From Clostridium_AW malenominatum (lineage in GTDB: Bacteria; Bacillota; Clostridia; Clostridiales; Clostridiaceae): DNA of 64,000 nucleotides. The stretch covers positions 124,001-188,000 of the forward strand of contig NZ_BAAACF010000012.1 in the NCBI RefSeq assembly GCF_039521365.1, in the 5' to 3' direction. The translations under genes and the position numbers were made by a program. Shown one piece after another: positions 37,123 through 45,753 of this stretch (position 1 is the first letter of the stretch; each line of letters opens with the position of its first letter). The notes under the pieces are model-generated. The model worked only from the letters and a program-made list of their open reading frames with translations. It searched no databases and had not been told where the DNA came from.

Positions 37123-38040
37123 ATGTTTTATTTAATGTTAGCCATATTATGTAGTTCATCTATCGCTTTAATATTTAAATATAGCGAATCTAAAAATATA
37201 AATAGATACGCTTTAACTACAAGCAATTATTTTACTGCTTTTATTTTAAGTTTAATAATGTCTTTAATGGGAGGATTTCCAATAATAGAAAAGCCTTCTA
37301 TACAGGTTTTTAATAGCGAATTTAATAAAATCGTTTTACATAATGAAGGGATATTCTCTGCCTCTTCTAGTTTAGTTTGGGCAGTACTTTCTGGAATAAC
37401 CTTTGGATTATTTTTCTTCTCTTCTTTTATATATTATCAAAAAAGTGTTAGAGATAACGGGGCGGGGCTTTCGGGTGCTTTTGGAAAGATGGGAATATTA
37501 ATTCCTATGATTTTTTCTATAATTCTATGGAAAGAGATTCCTACCCCCTTGCAGTGGTTTGGAATTTTACTCTCCTTATTTTCAATAATATTAGTTAATG
37601 TGTCTTTTAATAAAGATAATCCTACTAAAATAAATCCATCGCTACTATTATTATTCTTTTTAGGGGGAATGGCGGATTTTTCTAATAAGATATTTCAAAA
37701 ATATGCTATTTTAGATTATAAAAATATTTTTTTATTTTTCATTTTCTTCACTGCTTTTATAGTTAGTTTAATTTACACAATTAAAGATGGAAAGAAAATT
37801 ACTAAAAAAGATTTGCTTACGGGAGTTGCCGTAGGTATACCCAATCTTTTTTCATCCTTCTTTCTGATTTTATCTTTGAATACTTTAAATACTTCTGTGG
37901 TTTACCCAATATTTTCTGCTGGAACCATAGTTATCATAAATATATTAAGCTTTTTTATATTTAAAGAAAAACTCATGCTCAAAGAAAAAATATCCATAGC
38001 TATTACAATAGTTTCACTGATAATTATTAATTTAAAATAA
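37123..38040 (+). CDS. EamA/DMT-family membrane transporter
   Basis: A 305-residue protein with ten hydrophobic helices in two repeated halves, as in drug/metabolite transporters. The helix pair GAGLSGAFGKMGILIPMIFSIILWKE and the distal STVVYPIF-like, TIVIINILSFFIFKEKL segments are typical of EamA repeats. ATG at 37123 follows GGAGGGGATATTT; the TTG at 37108 lies upstream of that site. The substrate is unknown. It is monocistronic, bounded by terminators on both sides. Confidence 0.88.
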   Translation: MFYLMLAILCSSSIALIFKYSESKNINRYALTTSNYFTAFILSLIMSLMGGFPIIEKPSIQVFNSEFNKIVLHNEGIFSASSSLVWAVLSGITFGLFFFSSFIYYQKSVRDNGAGLSGAFGKMGILIPMIFSIILWKEIPTPLQWFGILLSLFSIILVNVSFNKDNPTKINPSLLLLFFLGGMADFSNKIFQKYAILDYKNIFLFFIFFTAFIVSLIYTIKDGKKITKKDLLTGVAVGIPNLFSSFFLILSLNTLNTSVVYPIFSAGTIVIINILSFFIFKEKLMLKEKISIAITIVSLIIINLK

Positions 38041-38041
38041 A

Positions 38042-38083
38042 AAATAAAATCCTTAGCACATTTTAAGGCTAAGGATTTTATTT
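38042..38083. terminator. Bidirectional terminator
   Basis: A 15-bp perfect stem, AAATAAAATCCTTAG with CTAAGGATTTTATTT, begins right after the transporter stop. It can also end the leftward 31-aa ORF transcript. Confidence 0.85.
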
Positions 38084-38136
38084 CTCTCTAGAGAATGAAT
38101 TTGTTTCCACTACTTTGTTCATCTCCCATCATTTAA

Positions 38137-38232
38137 TCATCTGTATTGTATTTCTTCTGGTTTTTCCATGCTTTCTTCTAAACATTCTTCTATAACTTCT
38201 TCAGTCAATACAAATATTCTTTCATCACTCAT
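38137..38232 (-). CDS. 31-aa acidic microprotein
   Basis: An ATG at 38232 preceded by AAAGGAGGTAGTTTAT (an excellent ribosome site) opens a 31-codon frame ending TGA at 38137. The peptide is strongly acidic, with Glu at 11 positions or so, one cysteine (Cys17), and reads as a short amphipathic helix (residues 9-23). A terminator lies downstream. No family is recognised; the ribosome site is the main support. The rest of 38084-38358 holds this ORF and the histidine kinase terminator only. Confidence 0.5.
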   Translation of the reverse strand: MSDERIFVLTEEVIEECLEESMEKPEEIQYR

Positions 38233-38300
38233 ATAAACTACCTCCTTTTATTATATTAAAATTTCTTTTACTTACATAGTATATCATTTCTAAAAATAAA

Positions 38301-38326
38301 TGCAAGCTTTTTTATTTAAGCCTGCA
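38301..38326 (-). terminator. Terminator of the histidine kinase gene
   Basis: On the minus strand TGCAGGCTT pairs with AAGCTTGCA (one G-T) and is followed by TTTATTTTTA. Confidence 0.7.
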
Positions 38327-38358
38327 TCATGTAAACCTTTTACTATATTAAGTTTTTG

Positions 38359-39198
38359 TTAACTTTTATTTATAACCTCTGAAAACTCTACTTTTGCCAT
38401 TTCGACATTAAAATTATTAATATTACGGCATTCTTCATTGTTAATTATTTTGCAAGGTAATGATATTAAAAATTCACTTCCCCTTCCATAATCGCTACAT
38501 AATGTAACTCTTCCCCCGTGCATTTCTACAAAAGACTTCACCAAAGATAAGCCTATACCGCTTCCACCGTATTCATAAACTTCTCCTTCTTTCACTTGTT
38601 TATATCTTTCAAATATATATTTTTGCTTTTCCTTTTCTATTCCCACACCATTATCTTTAACACTTATTAAAATTTCACTAGATTTTTCATATATATTAAC
38701 TTCAATTCTGCCACCACTAGGGGTAAATTTAGCTCCATTGGATAGTAAGTTCAACATTATTCTCTCTATTTTTTCCTTATCAAAGGCCATAATTTTCTCT
38801 TCAATTTCCGTATCAAAAATTATATCTATTCCTTTATCTTTAATAAAGCAAGAAACAGATTGTACTATTTCCTCAACTGCATCTACTATATTGTGATTTT
38901 CTAGATTAAGACTATAGAACTCATTTTCCACCTTTGTCATATCAATTAAATTGTTTATTAATTTTAATAATCCATAGGAGCTTTGATTAAGGGCAATTAT
39001 CCTGTCGTTTAAGTTTTTATCCACCTTTAATCCTATTAGTTTTGAAGTGTTTAGAATTATATTTAAATGGTTTCTCATATCATGGGTAATATTCATGAAA
39101 AACTCTGTTTTAACTCTATCTCTTCTTTCTAACTTCTTAATTTTTTTCCACAAATAAAATATTGAAATTATTAACGTCCCCAAAATTACATATAACAT
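38359..39198 (-). CDS. Orphan sensor histidine kinase with minimal N-terminus
   Basis: A 279-residue kinase: one transmembrane helix at about residues 2-16, then HisKA with FFMNITHDMRNHLNIIL (phospho-acceptor His), and HATPase_c with NLLSNGAKFTPSGG (N box), VKDNGVGIEKE (G1) and GGSGIGLSLVKSF (G2). There is no periplasmic sensor domain. ATG at 39198 follows AAGGGGGAATTACT; the longer frame to 39279 would run through the pepT terminator. No response regulator is nearby, so partner and signal are unknown. Confidence 0.88.
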   Translation of the reverse strand: MLYVILGTLIISIFYLWKKIKKLERRDRVKTEFFMNITHDMRNHLNIILNTSKLIGLKVDKNLNDRIIALNQSSYGLLKLINNLIDMTKVENEFYSLNLENHNIVDAVEEIVQSVSCFIKDKGIDIIFDTEIEEKIMAFDKEKIERIMLNLLSNGAKFTPSGGRIEVNIYEKSSEILISVKDNGVGIEKEKQKYIFERYKQVKEGEVYEYGGSGIGLSLVKSFVEMHGGRVTLCSDYGRGSEFLISLPCKIINNEECRNINNFNVEMAKVEFSEVINKS

Positions 39199-39266
39199 AG
39201 TAATTCCCCCTTTGTTCCTTACAGTAATTATTGACAAATAATTTCTTTTCATGCATTTTTCCACAC

Positions 39267-39303
39267 AAAAAGACTGCATACACTATAATGTTATGCAGTC
39301 TTT
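39267..39303 (-). terminator. Terminator of the addA-ldh-pepT series
   Basis: AAAGACTGCATA and TATGCAGTCTTT form a 12-bp perfect stem, followed on the minus strand by T-rich sequence, 13 bp after the pepT stop. Confidence 0.85.
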
Positions 39304-39315
39304 CAAATAATATTC

Positions 39316-40536
39316 CTATATTTTACTTGTTAATTCTACAATTTTTAAAATAACTTCTACAGCTTTATCCATAGCAAAGGTTGGAATATACTCAAATCTT
39401 CCATGAAAATTATGGCCACCTGTGAAAATATTAGGGGTGGGAAGTCCCATAAAGGATAGCCTTGCTCCGTCTGTCCCTCCTCTTATTGGAAGCACCTGAG
39501 GGGTCACTCCAGTTTCTTCCATAGCTTTATAAGCAATATCCACTATGTATTTAACTGGTTCAATTTTTTCTCTCATATTATAATATTGATCTTTTATTTC
39601 TAACGTTAAGGTGCCTTCTCCATACTTGTTATTTAAATTCTTTACTATATTTTCTAGATTATCTTTCTTCTCCTGAAAACTTTCCTTATGAAAATCTCTA
39701 ATTATATAGCTAAGCTTAGTTTCTTCAACTTCTCCCACCATGGAAGTTAAGTGATAAAAACCTTCATACCCTTCAGTATGTTCTGGAGCTTCTTCTTTAG
39801 GTAAGGAATTTATTAGCTCAGTGGCAATTTTCATTGAATTTATCATCTTATTCTTAGCAGCTCCAGGATGAAAATTTCTACCCTTTATCACAATTTCAGC
39901 TCCTGCAGCATTAAAATTTTCATACTCCAGTTCACCTAAAGGACCACCATCTATGGTGTAAGCAAAATCCGCTTTAAATTTATTTAAGTCAAAATACTTT
40001 GTTCCCTCTCCCACTTCTTCATCAGGAGTAAAGGCTACAAGTATCTTACCATGTGGTATGGTAGGATTTTTACACAAATGTTCTAATGCAGCTACAATCT
40101 CCGCAATTCCTGCTTTATTATCTGCTCCTAGCAGAGTGGTTCCATCAGTGGTTATTAAAGTTTTCCCAATGTAATTTTTAAGCTCCGGAGAGTCTTGGGG
40201 AGAAAGTATAACATCTTTATTTAATGAAATATCTCCTCCATCATAGTTTTCTACTATTTTAGCAGTTACATTTTCTCCACTTAAATCCGGACTAGTATCC
40301 ATGTGAGCAATAAATCCTACCGTTGGAACTTCTTTTTCAATATTTGAAGGTAATTCTCCAAAAACATAGCCATATTCATCTAGCTGTACATTACTAAGGC
40401 CAATTTCTTTAAGTTCTTTTTCTAATTCCTTTGCCAAAACTAATTGACCACTAGTACTAGGATAGGTATTTGAGTTTTCATCAGATTTAGTATTATATTT
40501 TACATATTTTAAAAATTTTTCTACTACATTGTTCAT
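39316..40536 (-). CDS. pepT: Peptidase T (tripeptidase)
   Basis: PepT removes the N-terminal residue of tripeptides using two zinc ions. The 406-residue M20 peptidase has the first metal ligand in VGFIAHMDTSPDLSG, the bridging aspartate in LLGADNKAGIAEI, the catalytic TPDEEVGEGT and DGGPLGELEYENFNAAGA, and a distal IRGGTDGARLSFMGLPTPN with HNFHGRFE. It follows ldh by 16 bp. AGGAGAGATATA precedes the ATG. Confidence 0.96.
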   Translation of the reverse strand: MNNVVEKFLKYVKYNTKSDENSNTYPSTSGQLVLAKELEKELKEIGLSNVQLDEYGYVFGELPSNIEKEVPTVGFIAHMDTSPDLSGENVTAKIVENYDGGDISLNKDVILSPQDSPELKNYIGKTLITTDGTTLLGADNKAGIAEIVAALEHLCKNPTIPHGKILVAFTPDEEVGEGTKYFDLNKFKADFAYTIDGGPLGELEYENFNAAGAEIVIKGRNFHPGAAKNKMINSMKIATELINSLPKEEAPEHTEGYEGFYHLTSMVGEVEETKLSYIIRDFHKESFQEKKDNLENIVKNLNNKYGEGTLTLEIKDQYYNMREKIEPVKYIVDIAYKAMEETGVTPQVLPIRGGTDGARLSFMGLPTPNIFTGGHNFHGRFEYIPTFAMDKAVEVILKIVELTSKI

Positions 40537-40552
40537 TATATCTCTCCTACTA

Positions 40553-41500
40553 TTAATAATTAATTTCTTTTAAACTATTATTTAAAACTTCTGCAGATTC
40601 CCTTAATTCTTTTAGTTCCTCTTCATTGAGCTTTACTTCCAAGGTTCTTTTTATTCCAGTTTCTCCAACAACACAAGGAATTCCCATGTAAATATCCTCA
40701 ATTCCAAACTCCCCTTTAAGCAGAGTTGATACTGTAAGAATTGAATCCTCATCTCTTATAATTGCCTCTACGATTCTTCTTACGGCAAGAGCTACAGCAA
40801 AGGAAGTATTCCCCTTTCTCTCTAAAACCTCATAGGCCGCATTTTTTACATTTTCATAAATACTGTTTTTAAAATTCCCATCACATTTATTACAGATAGT
40901 TTTGCAGTAATCATCTACGTTTATACCTGCAATATTTGTTAAGCTCCAAGCTGCAATTTCCGAGTCTCCATGTTCTCCTAATATGTATGAGTGAATATTT
41001 CTGGCGTCAACTTGAAAGTGCTTACTTAATAAGTATTTAAATCTAGAAGTATCTAAAACTGTACCTGAACCAATTACTCTTTCTGGCGGAAAACCAGAAA
41101 GTTTATAGGTAACATAGGTTAGAATATCCACTGGGTTAGATACCACTACTATTATTGAGTTTGGGCTATTTTCAACCACAGGAGGTACTATAGATTTAAA
41201 AACTTTATAGTTTTTATTGATTAAATCTAATCTAGTTTCTCCTGGCTTTGGCCCTGCTCCTGCTGTAATTATAACAATATCGGAATCCTTTGTATCTTTG
41301 TAATCTCCTGCAATAATGTCTACAGGCTTTACAAAAGAAACTCCATGAACTAAGTCCATAACTTCTCCCTTAGCCTTTTCTTTGTCTATGTCTACTATAA
41401 CAATTTCCGATGCTAATCCTTCTGTCATAATTGCATAAGCAGTAGTTGCGCCTACAAATCCGGCTCCAATGATAGATATTTTAATTCCTTTTTTATTCAT
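40553..41500 (-). CDS. ldh: L-lactate dehydrogenase
   Basis: Reduces pyruvate to lactate with NADH. The 315-residue protein has nucleotide-binding [16 protein letters not shown], active-site loop [29 protein letters not shown] (substrate arginine region) and the catalytic histidine in [21 protein letters not shown] precedes the ATG. It stands 18 bp after addA and 16 bp before pepT on the same strand, a grouping without obvious functional link. Confidence 0.95.
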   Translation of the reverse strand: MNKKGIKISIIGAGFVGATTAYAIMTEGLASEIVIVDIDKEKAKGEVMDLVHGVSFVKPVDIIAGDYKDTKDSDIVIITAGAGPKPGETRLDLINKNYKVFKSIVPPVVENSPNSIIVVVSNPVDILTYVTYKLSGFPPERVIGSGTVLDTSRFKYLLSKHFQVDARNIHSYILGEHGDSEIAAWSLTNIAGINVDDYCKTICNKCDGNFKNSIYENVKNAAYEVLERKGNTSFAVALAVRRIVEAIIRDEDSILTVSTLLKGEFGIEDIYMGIPCVVGETGIKRTLEVKLNEEELKELRESAEVLNNSLKEINY

Positions 41501-41518
41501 AAAATCATCCTCCGTTTT

Positions 41519-44500
41519 TTATATTATTACCCCTTTATCTAAATGGAACAAGTATAAATAGCTTTCTTTAACCTTTTTACCTGTTATTTTCTCCAAAGCT
41601 TCTTTATAATATTTTAACTGTATTTTATACTTTTTCTTTATTTCCTCTTCATCTACTATATAATCTGTTTTGTAGTCCACTAAAACTATTTCTCCCTCTT
41701 CCTCAAAATACAAATCTATTATACCTTGAAGTATTATTTTTTCTTCATCATATATATCCTTTGGAAGATTATTATATAAATCACTACTATTTACTCGAAC
41801 ATAAAAGGAAGTCTCTTTTTTAACGTCTACAGATTTTTTTATCCGCTCTCCTAAATCCCCTTTAAAAAATTTTAGTATTTTAAAAGGATTTATAGCCTTA
41901 AGCTCTTCCTCTGTAATAAATTCATTTACTACCATAGCTTTTATTTCTTCTTTTATTTCTTCTATGGTATTAGTTTTATTTATGTCTATATGCTCCATAA
42001 CTAAGTGAATCAGTGTTCCTATTTCAGAGGAGGTAAACTTTTTATATTCTTGAGTAAATAAAGGTTTTTTTAATATTAGGTCCCCCACTACTTTTTCTGA
42101 ATTTTCATCCTCCACTTCTGAAAATCTTCTTTTAAGCTCTGATATAGAAAACTTAGCTGGTATGTTTGCAGCTTCTCCATATTTATATTCCCAGTTAAGT
42201 CTTTCATTTATTTTATGTAAATAAATATCATCCTTATGAGCTCTTAAAGTCTCTAATTCCTTTAAAATATCTCTATCTTCCTTTTCTTCACTCTTACCTT
42301 CCACTAACTCTTCCCTTTTCCATATCTTTAGCTGCCAGTTAGAAGAATCACCCTTTAGTATAGGAGGCATTATCCAATCCATATAACTTTTCCCCTCAAA
42401 AGTGGCGTATTCCGGCATCTTTTCCTCATCATCTTCTAAAATTCTTTCCCATTTTTCCATGCTGTCATCTATCTTCTTACCCATACCAGTTATTATTAAT
42501 TTTTCTTTTGCTCGAGTAAAGGCAACGTAAAGTACTCTCATTTCCTCTGATAAAGTTTCTAATTTTATCTTTCTTTTTATTATTTCCTTTAATATGGTTG
42601 GGTAAGTTATTCTTTTTTCTAAGTCTACATAGTCCGGCCCAAAGCCTAATGTATGATGGAAAAGTATATTTTTTCTCATATCCTGAAGATTAAAGTTTTT
42701 TCCTATACCTGATAAAATTACAACCGGAAACTCTAGTCCCTTACTTTTATGTATACTCATAATCCTTACAACATTTTCATTTTCCCCTAGAATTTTTGCA
42801 CTTCCCATATCTCCGCTACTATTTCTAAGTTTATTTATAAAAGAAATAAAGTTGAAAAGCCCTCTATAACTAGTTTTTTCATAAGCTCTCGCTCTTTCAA
42901 AAAGTACTCTTAAATTTCCCTGCCTTTGCAGTCCTCCTGGCATGGCTCCTGCATATCCGTAATATCCTGTATCCGTATAAAGATACCAAATAAACTGATC
43001 TATGCTCATGTGAAGGGCTTTTTCTCTCCATATTTCTAACTTATTTAAAAATTCATTAATTCTTTGCCTTAAAGCTTCATCTCCTGTAGTAATTTTTAAA
43101 GCTTCATAAATACTTACATCCTTATTACTTAACCTTATCTCCATTATATCCTCTGGGGTAAAGGAGAAAATTGGGGACCTGAGCACCGCCAGTAGTGGAA
43201 TATCCTGCCTGGGATTATCAATAATTTGTAGTAACGATAATATAGTTCTTATTTCTGTGGTTTCAAAATATCCCGAAGAAGTATCTGCAAACACTGGTAT
43301 ATCCATATTATTAAGCTCTTCCATGAATATTGGTGCCATTTCGTAGGTTGCCCTCATTAAAATTACAATATCCCTAAATTGTACTCTTCTATATTCTTTA
43401 CTGCCTTTATCTAACACCATGTAAGGATTTTCCTCATTCATAATTTCTTTAATTCTTTTACCTACAATCTTTGCTTCTAGCTGAATGTTATCTGGGATTT
43501 CTTCCTCTTCCTCGTAGATCATTCCACTTTCTTCCTCTACCTCGGAGGTAGTTCCTGATTTTTCCATAAGATGTATCTCTATAGGCCCTGCGTAGTTAAT
43601 AGACTCTTTAGGCTTTGGGTAATCTGCTCCTAAATTTAACTTTTCATTTTCATCATATTCTAGTTCTCCAATGTTTTCAGACATTATTTGAGTGAATATA
43701 TAATTTGCTCCATTTATAACTTCTTCTCTACTTCTAAAGTTTTTAAATAGCTTTATTTTTCTATTTTCTTCTCCCTCTTCTAAGGAATAGGTGTTGTATT
43801 TGTTTAAAAAAAGTTCTGGTTTTGCTTGCCTAAACCTATATATACTTTGCTTAACGTCTCCAACCATGAACATATTAGGAATAGTATCCCTTGCTACTCC
43901 CCTTAAGATTACCTCTTGCACCAAGTTACTATCCTGATATTCATCCACTAATACTTCATCAAATTTCTTTCGATACTCTATAGCTACAGAAGAAGGCTTT
44001 GGGCTTCCATCTTCATCATAATCCGTAAGTATTTCTAGTGCATAATGCTCTATGTCGTTGAAGTCCACAATATTTCTTTCTTTCTTTCTTTCCTGATACC
44101 TTCTACTAAACTCATTTACTAAATATGTAAGACATTTTATTCGCGGATAAAGATTTTTTAAATTTTCACCTACATTATTGCTACCTAAAAAGACCTCATC
44201 TCTGGTTTTTGTTAATCTATCTTTTATGTTTTTTCTTATACTTTGAATTTTCTCCTTTAGTTCTGCTAGTTCCTCAGGTACTTTTTTTCTTGGCAGAGCC
44301 TTAAAATTCATAGAAAGAAAAATATCTTTAATTTCGTGCCAATTATCTCTATATAAAGCATCTTCTATCATAGATAAGTCACTTTGGAAAATTTCAATAT
44401 ATTGGCTAATACCCTCATGACTACTAGCTATATCAATTCCTCTAAGAGCTTTATTTTTTAGTCCTAAAATTTCTAACTTAATATCTTTTATTAAAGTCTT

Positions 44501-45148
44501 AGCCCATAGTGTATTATTAAAATCAAAATCTTCTCCCACATTAAAAGCTTCACTATTTTCATACAACCACTTTTCAGGCCAAGGTAAACTCTGAGAAAAT
44601 TTATAGAGTTCTTCCACTATATTAAGTAATTTTTTATCGTCTCTTCCTCCATAGGATTGAACTAAATCCAAAAAATCTTTTTTATCTTCCTCTGATTTTT
44701 CGTACATATCATCAAACAATTCTTCAAGGATTTCTCCTTTTAAAAGGGTGGTTTCTGTTTCGTCTCCCACTCTAAAGGAAGGGTCAATATCTATCAAATG
44801 AAAATTACTTCTTATAACATTTAGACAAAAGGAATGTATGGTGGTTATATTAGACCTATTGAGAAGAGTTAATTGCCTTTGAAGGATTTTAGAGTCAGGA
44901 TTTTTATCTAATGCCGCTGATATTCCATCCCCTATTCTTTCCTTCATTTCCGAAGCCGCTGCATTTGTAAAGGTAACTACTAATAATTTATCAATATCCG
45001 TAGGATTTTTTTCATCTATTATTCTTTCTATTATTCTTTGAACTAAAACAGCAGTCTTTCCTGCACCAGCAGCTGCTGCCACAAGTAAGTTGCAATCTCT
45101 GGTATATATGGCACTTTCTTGTTCCTTTGTCCACTTAGTATCCGCCAT
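41519..45148 (-). CDS. addA: ATP-dependent helicase/nuclease subunit A
   Basis: AddA is the UvrD-like helicase and nuclease of the AddAB double-strand-break repair enzyme. About 1,209 residues, with Walker A AAAGAGKTAVLVQRI near residue 30, TTIHSFC, VDEYQDSN, MVGDVKQSIYRFR, RIMSIHKSKGLEFPVV and the C-terminal RecB-type nuclease motif GIIDLYFEE..VLVDYKTD. ATG at 45148 follows GGAGGGCAGACT and is preferred over 45178. AddB, normally just upstream, is absent; a SASP gene lies there instead. Confidence 0.95.
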   Translation of the reverse strand: MADTKWTKEQESAIYTRDCNLLVAAAAGAGKTAVLVQRIIERIIDEKNPTDIDKLLVVTFTNAAASEMKERIGDGISAALDKNPDSKILQRQLTLLNRSNITTIHSFCLNVIRSNFHLIDIDPSFRVGDETETTLLKGEILEELFDDMYEKSEEDKKDFLDLVQSYGGRDDKKLLNIVEELYKFSQSLPWPEKWLYENSEAFNVGEDFDFNNTLWAKTLIKDIKLEILGLKNKALRGIDIASSHEGISQYIEIFQSDLSMIEDALYRDNWHEIKDIFLSMNFKALPRKKVPEELAELKEKIQSIRKNIKDRLTKTRDEVFLGSNNVGENLKNLYPRIKCLTYLVNEFSRRYQERKKERNIVDFNDIEHYALEILTDYDEDGSPKPSSVAIEYRKKFDEVLVDEYQDSNLVQEVILRGVARDTIPNMFMVGDVKQSIYRFRQAKPELFLNKYNTYSLEEGEENRKIKLFKNFRSREEVINGANYIFTQIMSENIGELEYDENEKLNLGADYPKPKESINYAGPIEIHLMEKSGTTSEVEEESGMIYEEEEEIPDNIQLEAKIVGKRIKEIMNEENPYMVLDKGSKEYRRVQFRDIVILMRATYEMAPIFMEELNNMDIPVFADTSSGYFETTEIRTILSLLQIIDNPRQDIPLLAVLRSPIFSFTPEDIMEIRLSNKDVSIYEALKITTGDEALRQRINEFLNKLEIWREKALHMSIDQFIWYLYTDTGYYGYAGAMPGGLQRQGNLRVLFERARAYEKTSYRGLFNFISFINKLRNSSGDMGSAKILGENENVVRIMSIHKSKGLEFPVVILSGIGKNFNLQDMRKNILFHHTLGFGPDYVDLEKRITYPTILKEIIKRKIKLETLSEEMRVLYVAFTRAKEKLIITGMGKKIDDSMEKWERILEDDEEKMPEYATFEGKSYMDWIMPPILKGDSSNWQLKIWKREELVEGKSEEKEDRDILKELETLRAHKDDIYLHKINERLNWEYKYGEAANIPAKFSISELKRRFSEVEDENSEKVVGDLILKKPLFTQEYKKFTSSEIGTLIHLVMEHIDINKTNTIEEIKEEIKAMVVNEFITEEELKAINPFKILKFFKGDLGERIKKSVDVKKETSFYVRVNSSDLYNNLPKDIYDEEKIILQGIIDLYFEEEGEIVLVDYKTDYIVDEEEIKKKYKIQLKYYKEALEKITGKKVKESYLYLFHLDKGVII

Positions 45149-45225
45149 AGTCTGCCCTCCAAATTTTTTTATTATCACATATATCCTTTATTCTTTATTT
45201 TACCACAAATTATGTAAAAATATAA

Positions 45226-45262
45226 AAGGATATATAAAGCTCGAATAACTTTATATATCCTT
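45226..45262. repeat. 14-bp inverted repeat between addA and the SASP gene
   Basis: AAGGATATATAAAG and its exact complement CTTTATATATCCTT flank a 9-nt loop in the divergent region. No T-run follows, and neither neighbour ends here, so it is not a normal terminator. A further ATATATCCTTTA lies at 45180. Confidence 0.6.
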
Positions 45263-45332
45263 AATTTATATTAGGAATATAACTATATATTTTGTAAAAA
45301 CTATTATTAAAAATATGAAAGGAGAATCCTCA

Positions 45333-45563
45333 ATGAGAAGTAAAAGACTTTATAGCGCTGATTCAAAAAGTAATATGCAAAAATTAAAAATGGAAATTGC
45401 TAGCGACTTAGGAATTGATTCAAACTTTACAAATAAAGATAACAGTCCCTACATGGGAGATCATCCTTCAAATTTTGTTGGTAAACTACCTGCCGCTGGA
45501 ATGTTAGGCGGAGAAATGGTTAAAAGAATGATTGCGGAACAAGAAAGTAAAATGATAGATTAA
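45333..45563 (+). CDS. Alpha/beta-type small acid-soluble spore protein, divergent
   Basis: A 76-residue protein with the two conserved helices of DNA-binding spore proteins: MQKLKMEIASDLGI, containing the GPR protease cleavage context Glu-Ile-Ala, and GMLGGEMVKRMIAEQESKM at the C-terminus. Between them lies an unusual NPYMGDHPSNFVGKLPA-like stretch rich in Pro, Asn and Gly. ATG at 45333 has AAAGGAGAATCCTCA before it. A weak GGAATA / TATTATTA pair upstream could be a sigma-G promoter. Its terminator was split by the insertion sequence downstream. Confidence 0.82.
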   Translation: MRSKRLYSADSKSNMQKLKMEIASDLGIDSNFTNKDNSPYMGDHPSNFVGKLPAAGMLGGEMVKRMIAEQESKMID

Positions 45564-45572
45564 AAAAAGAGA

Positions 45573-45583
45573 GGTTTTTACCT
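45573..45583. repeat. Left target-site duplication of the insertion sequence
   Basis: GGTTTTTACCT here equals 46991-47001 on the other side of the element. An 11-bp duplication fits the IS4 family. Confidence 0.75.
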
Positions 45584-45629
45584 TCTAGTGTTGCACTTAG
45601 GTATCAACTAACTGTTGACAATAATCATT

Positions 45630-45675
45630 AGACATCTATTGGTAGGTATTCTGCCAATAGATGTCTTTTATTTTG
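45630..45675 (+). terminator. Inward-facing terminator at the left end of the IS
   Basis: AGACATCTATTGG and CCAATAGATGTCT form a 13-bp perfect stem followed on the plus strand by TTTTATTTT. It would stop transcripts entering from the SASP side, which would otherwise run antisense to the transposase. Confidence 0.75.
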
Positions 45676-45753
45676 CATAGTTTTTCTAGTGGATAAATTT
45701 TACTTTGAACAAAGGTAGAGTTTCCCCCTCCCCAAAGAACAAGTTTTAAAGCG

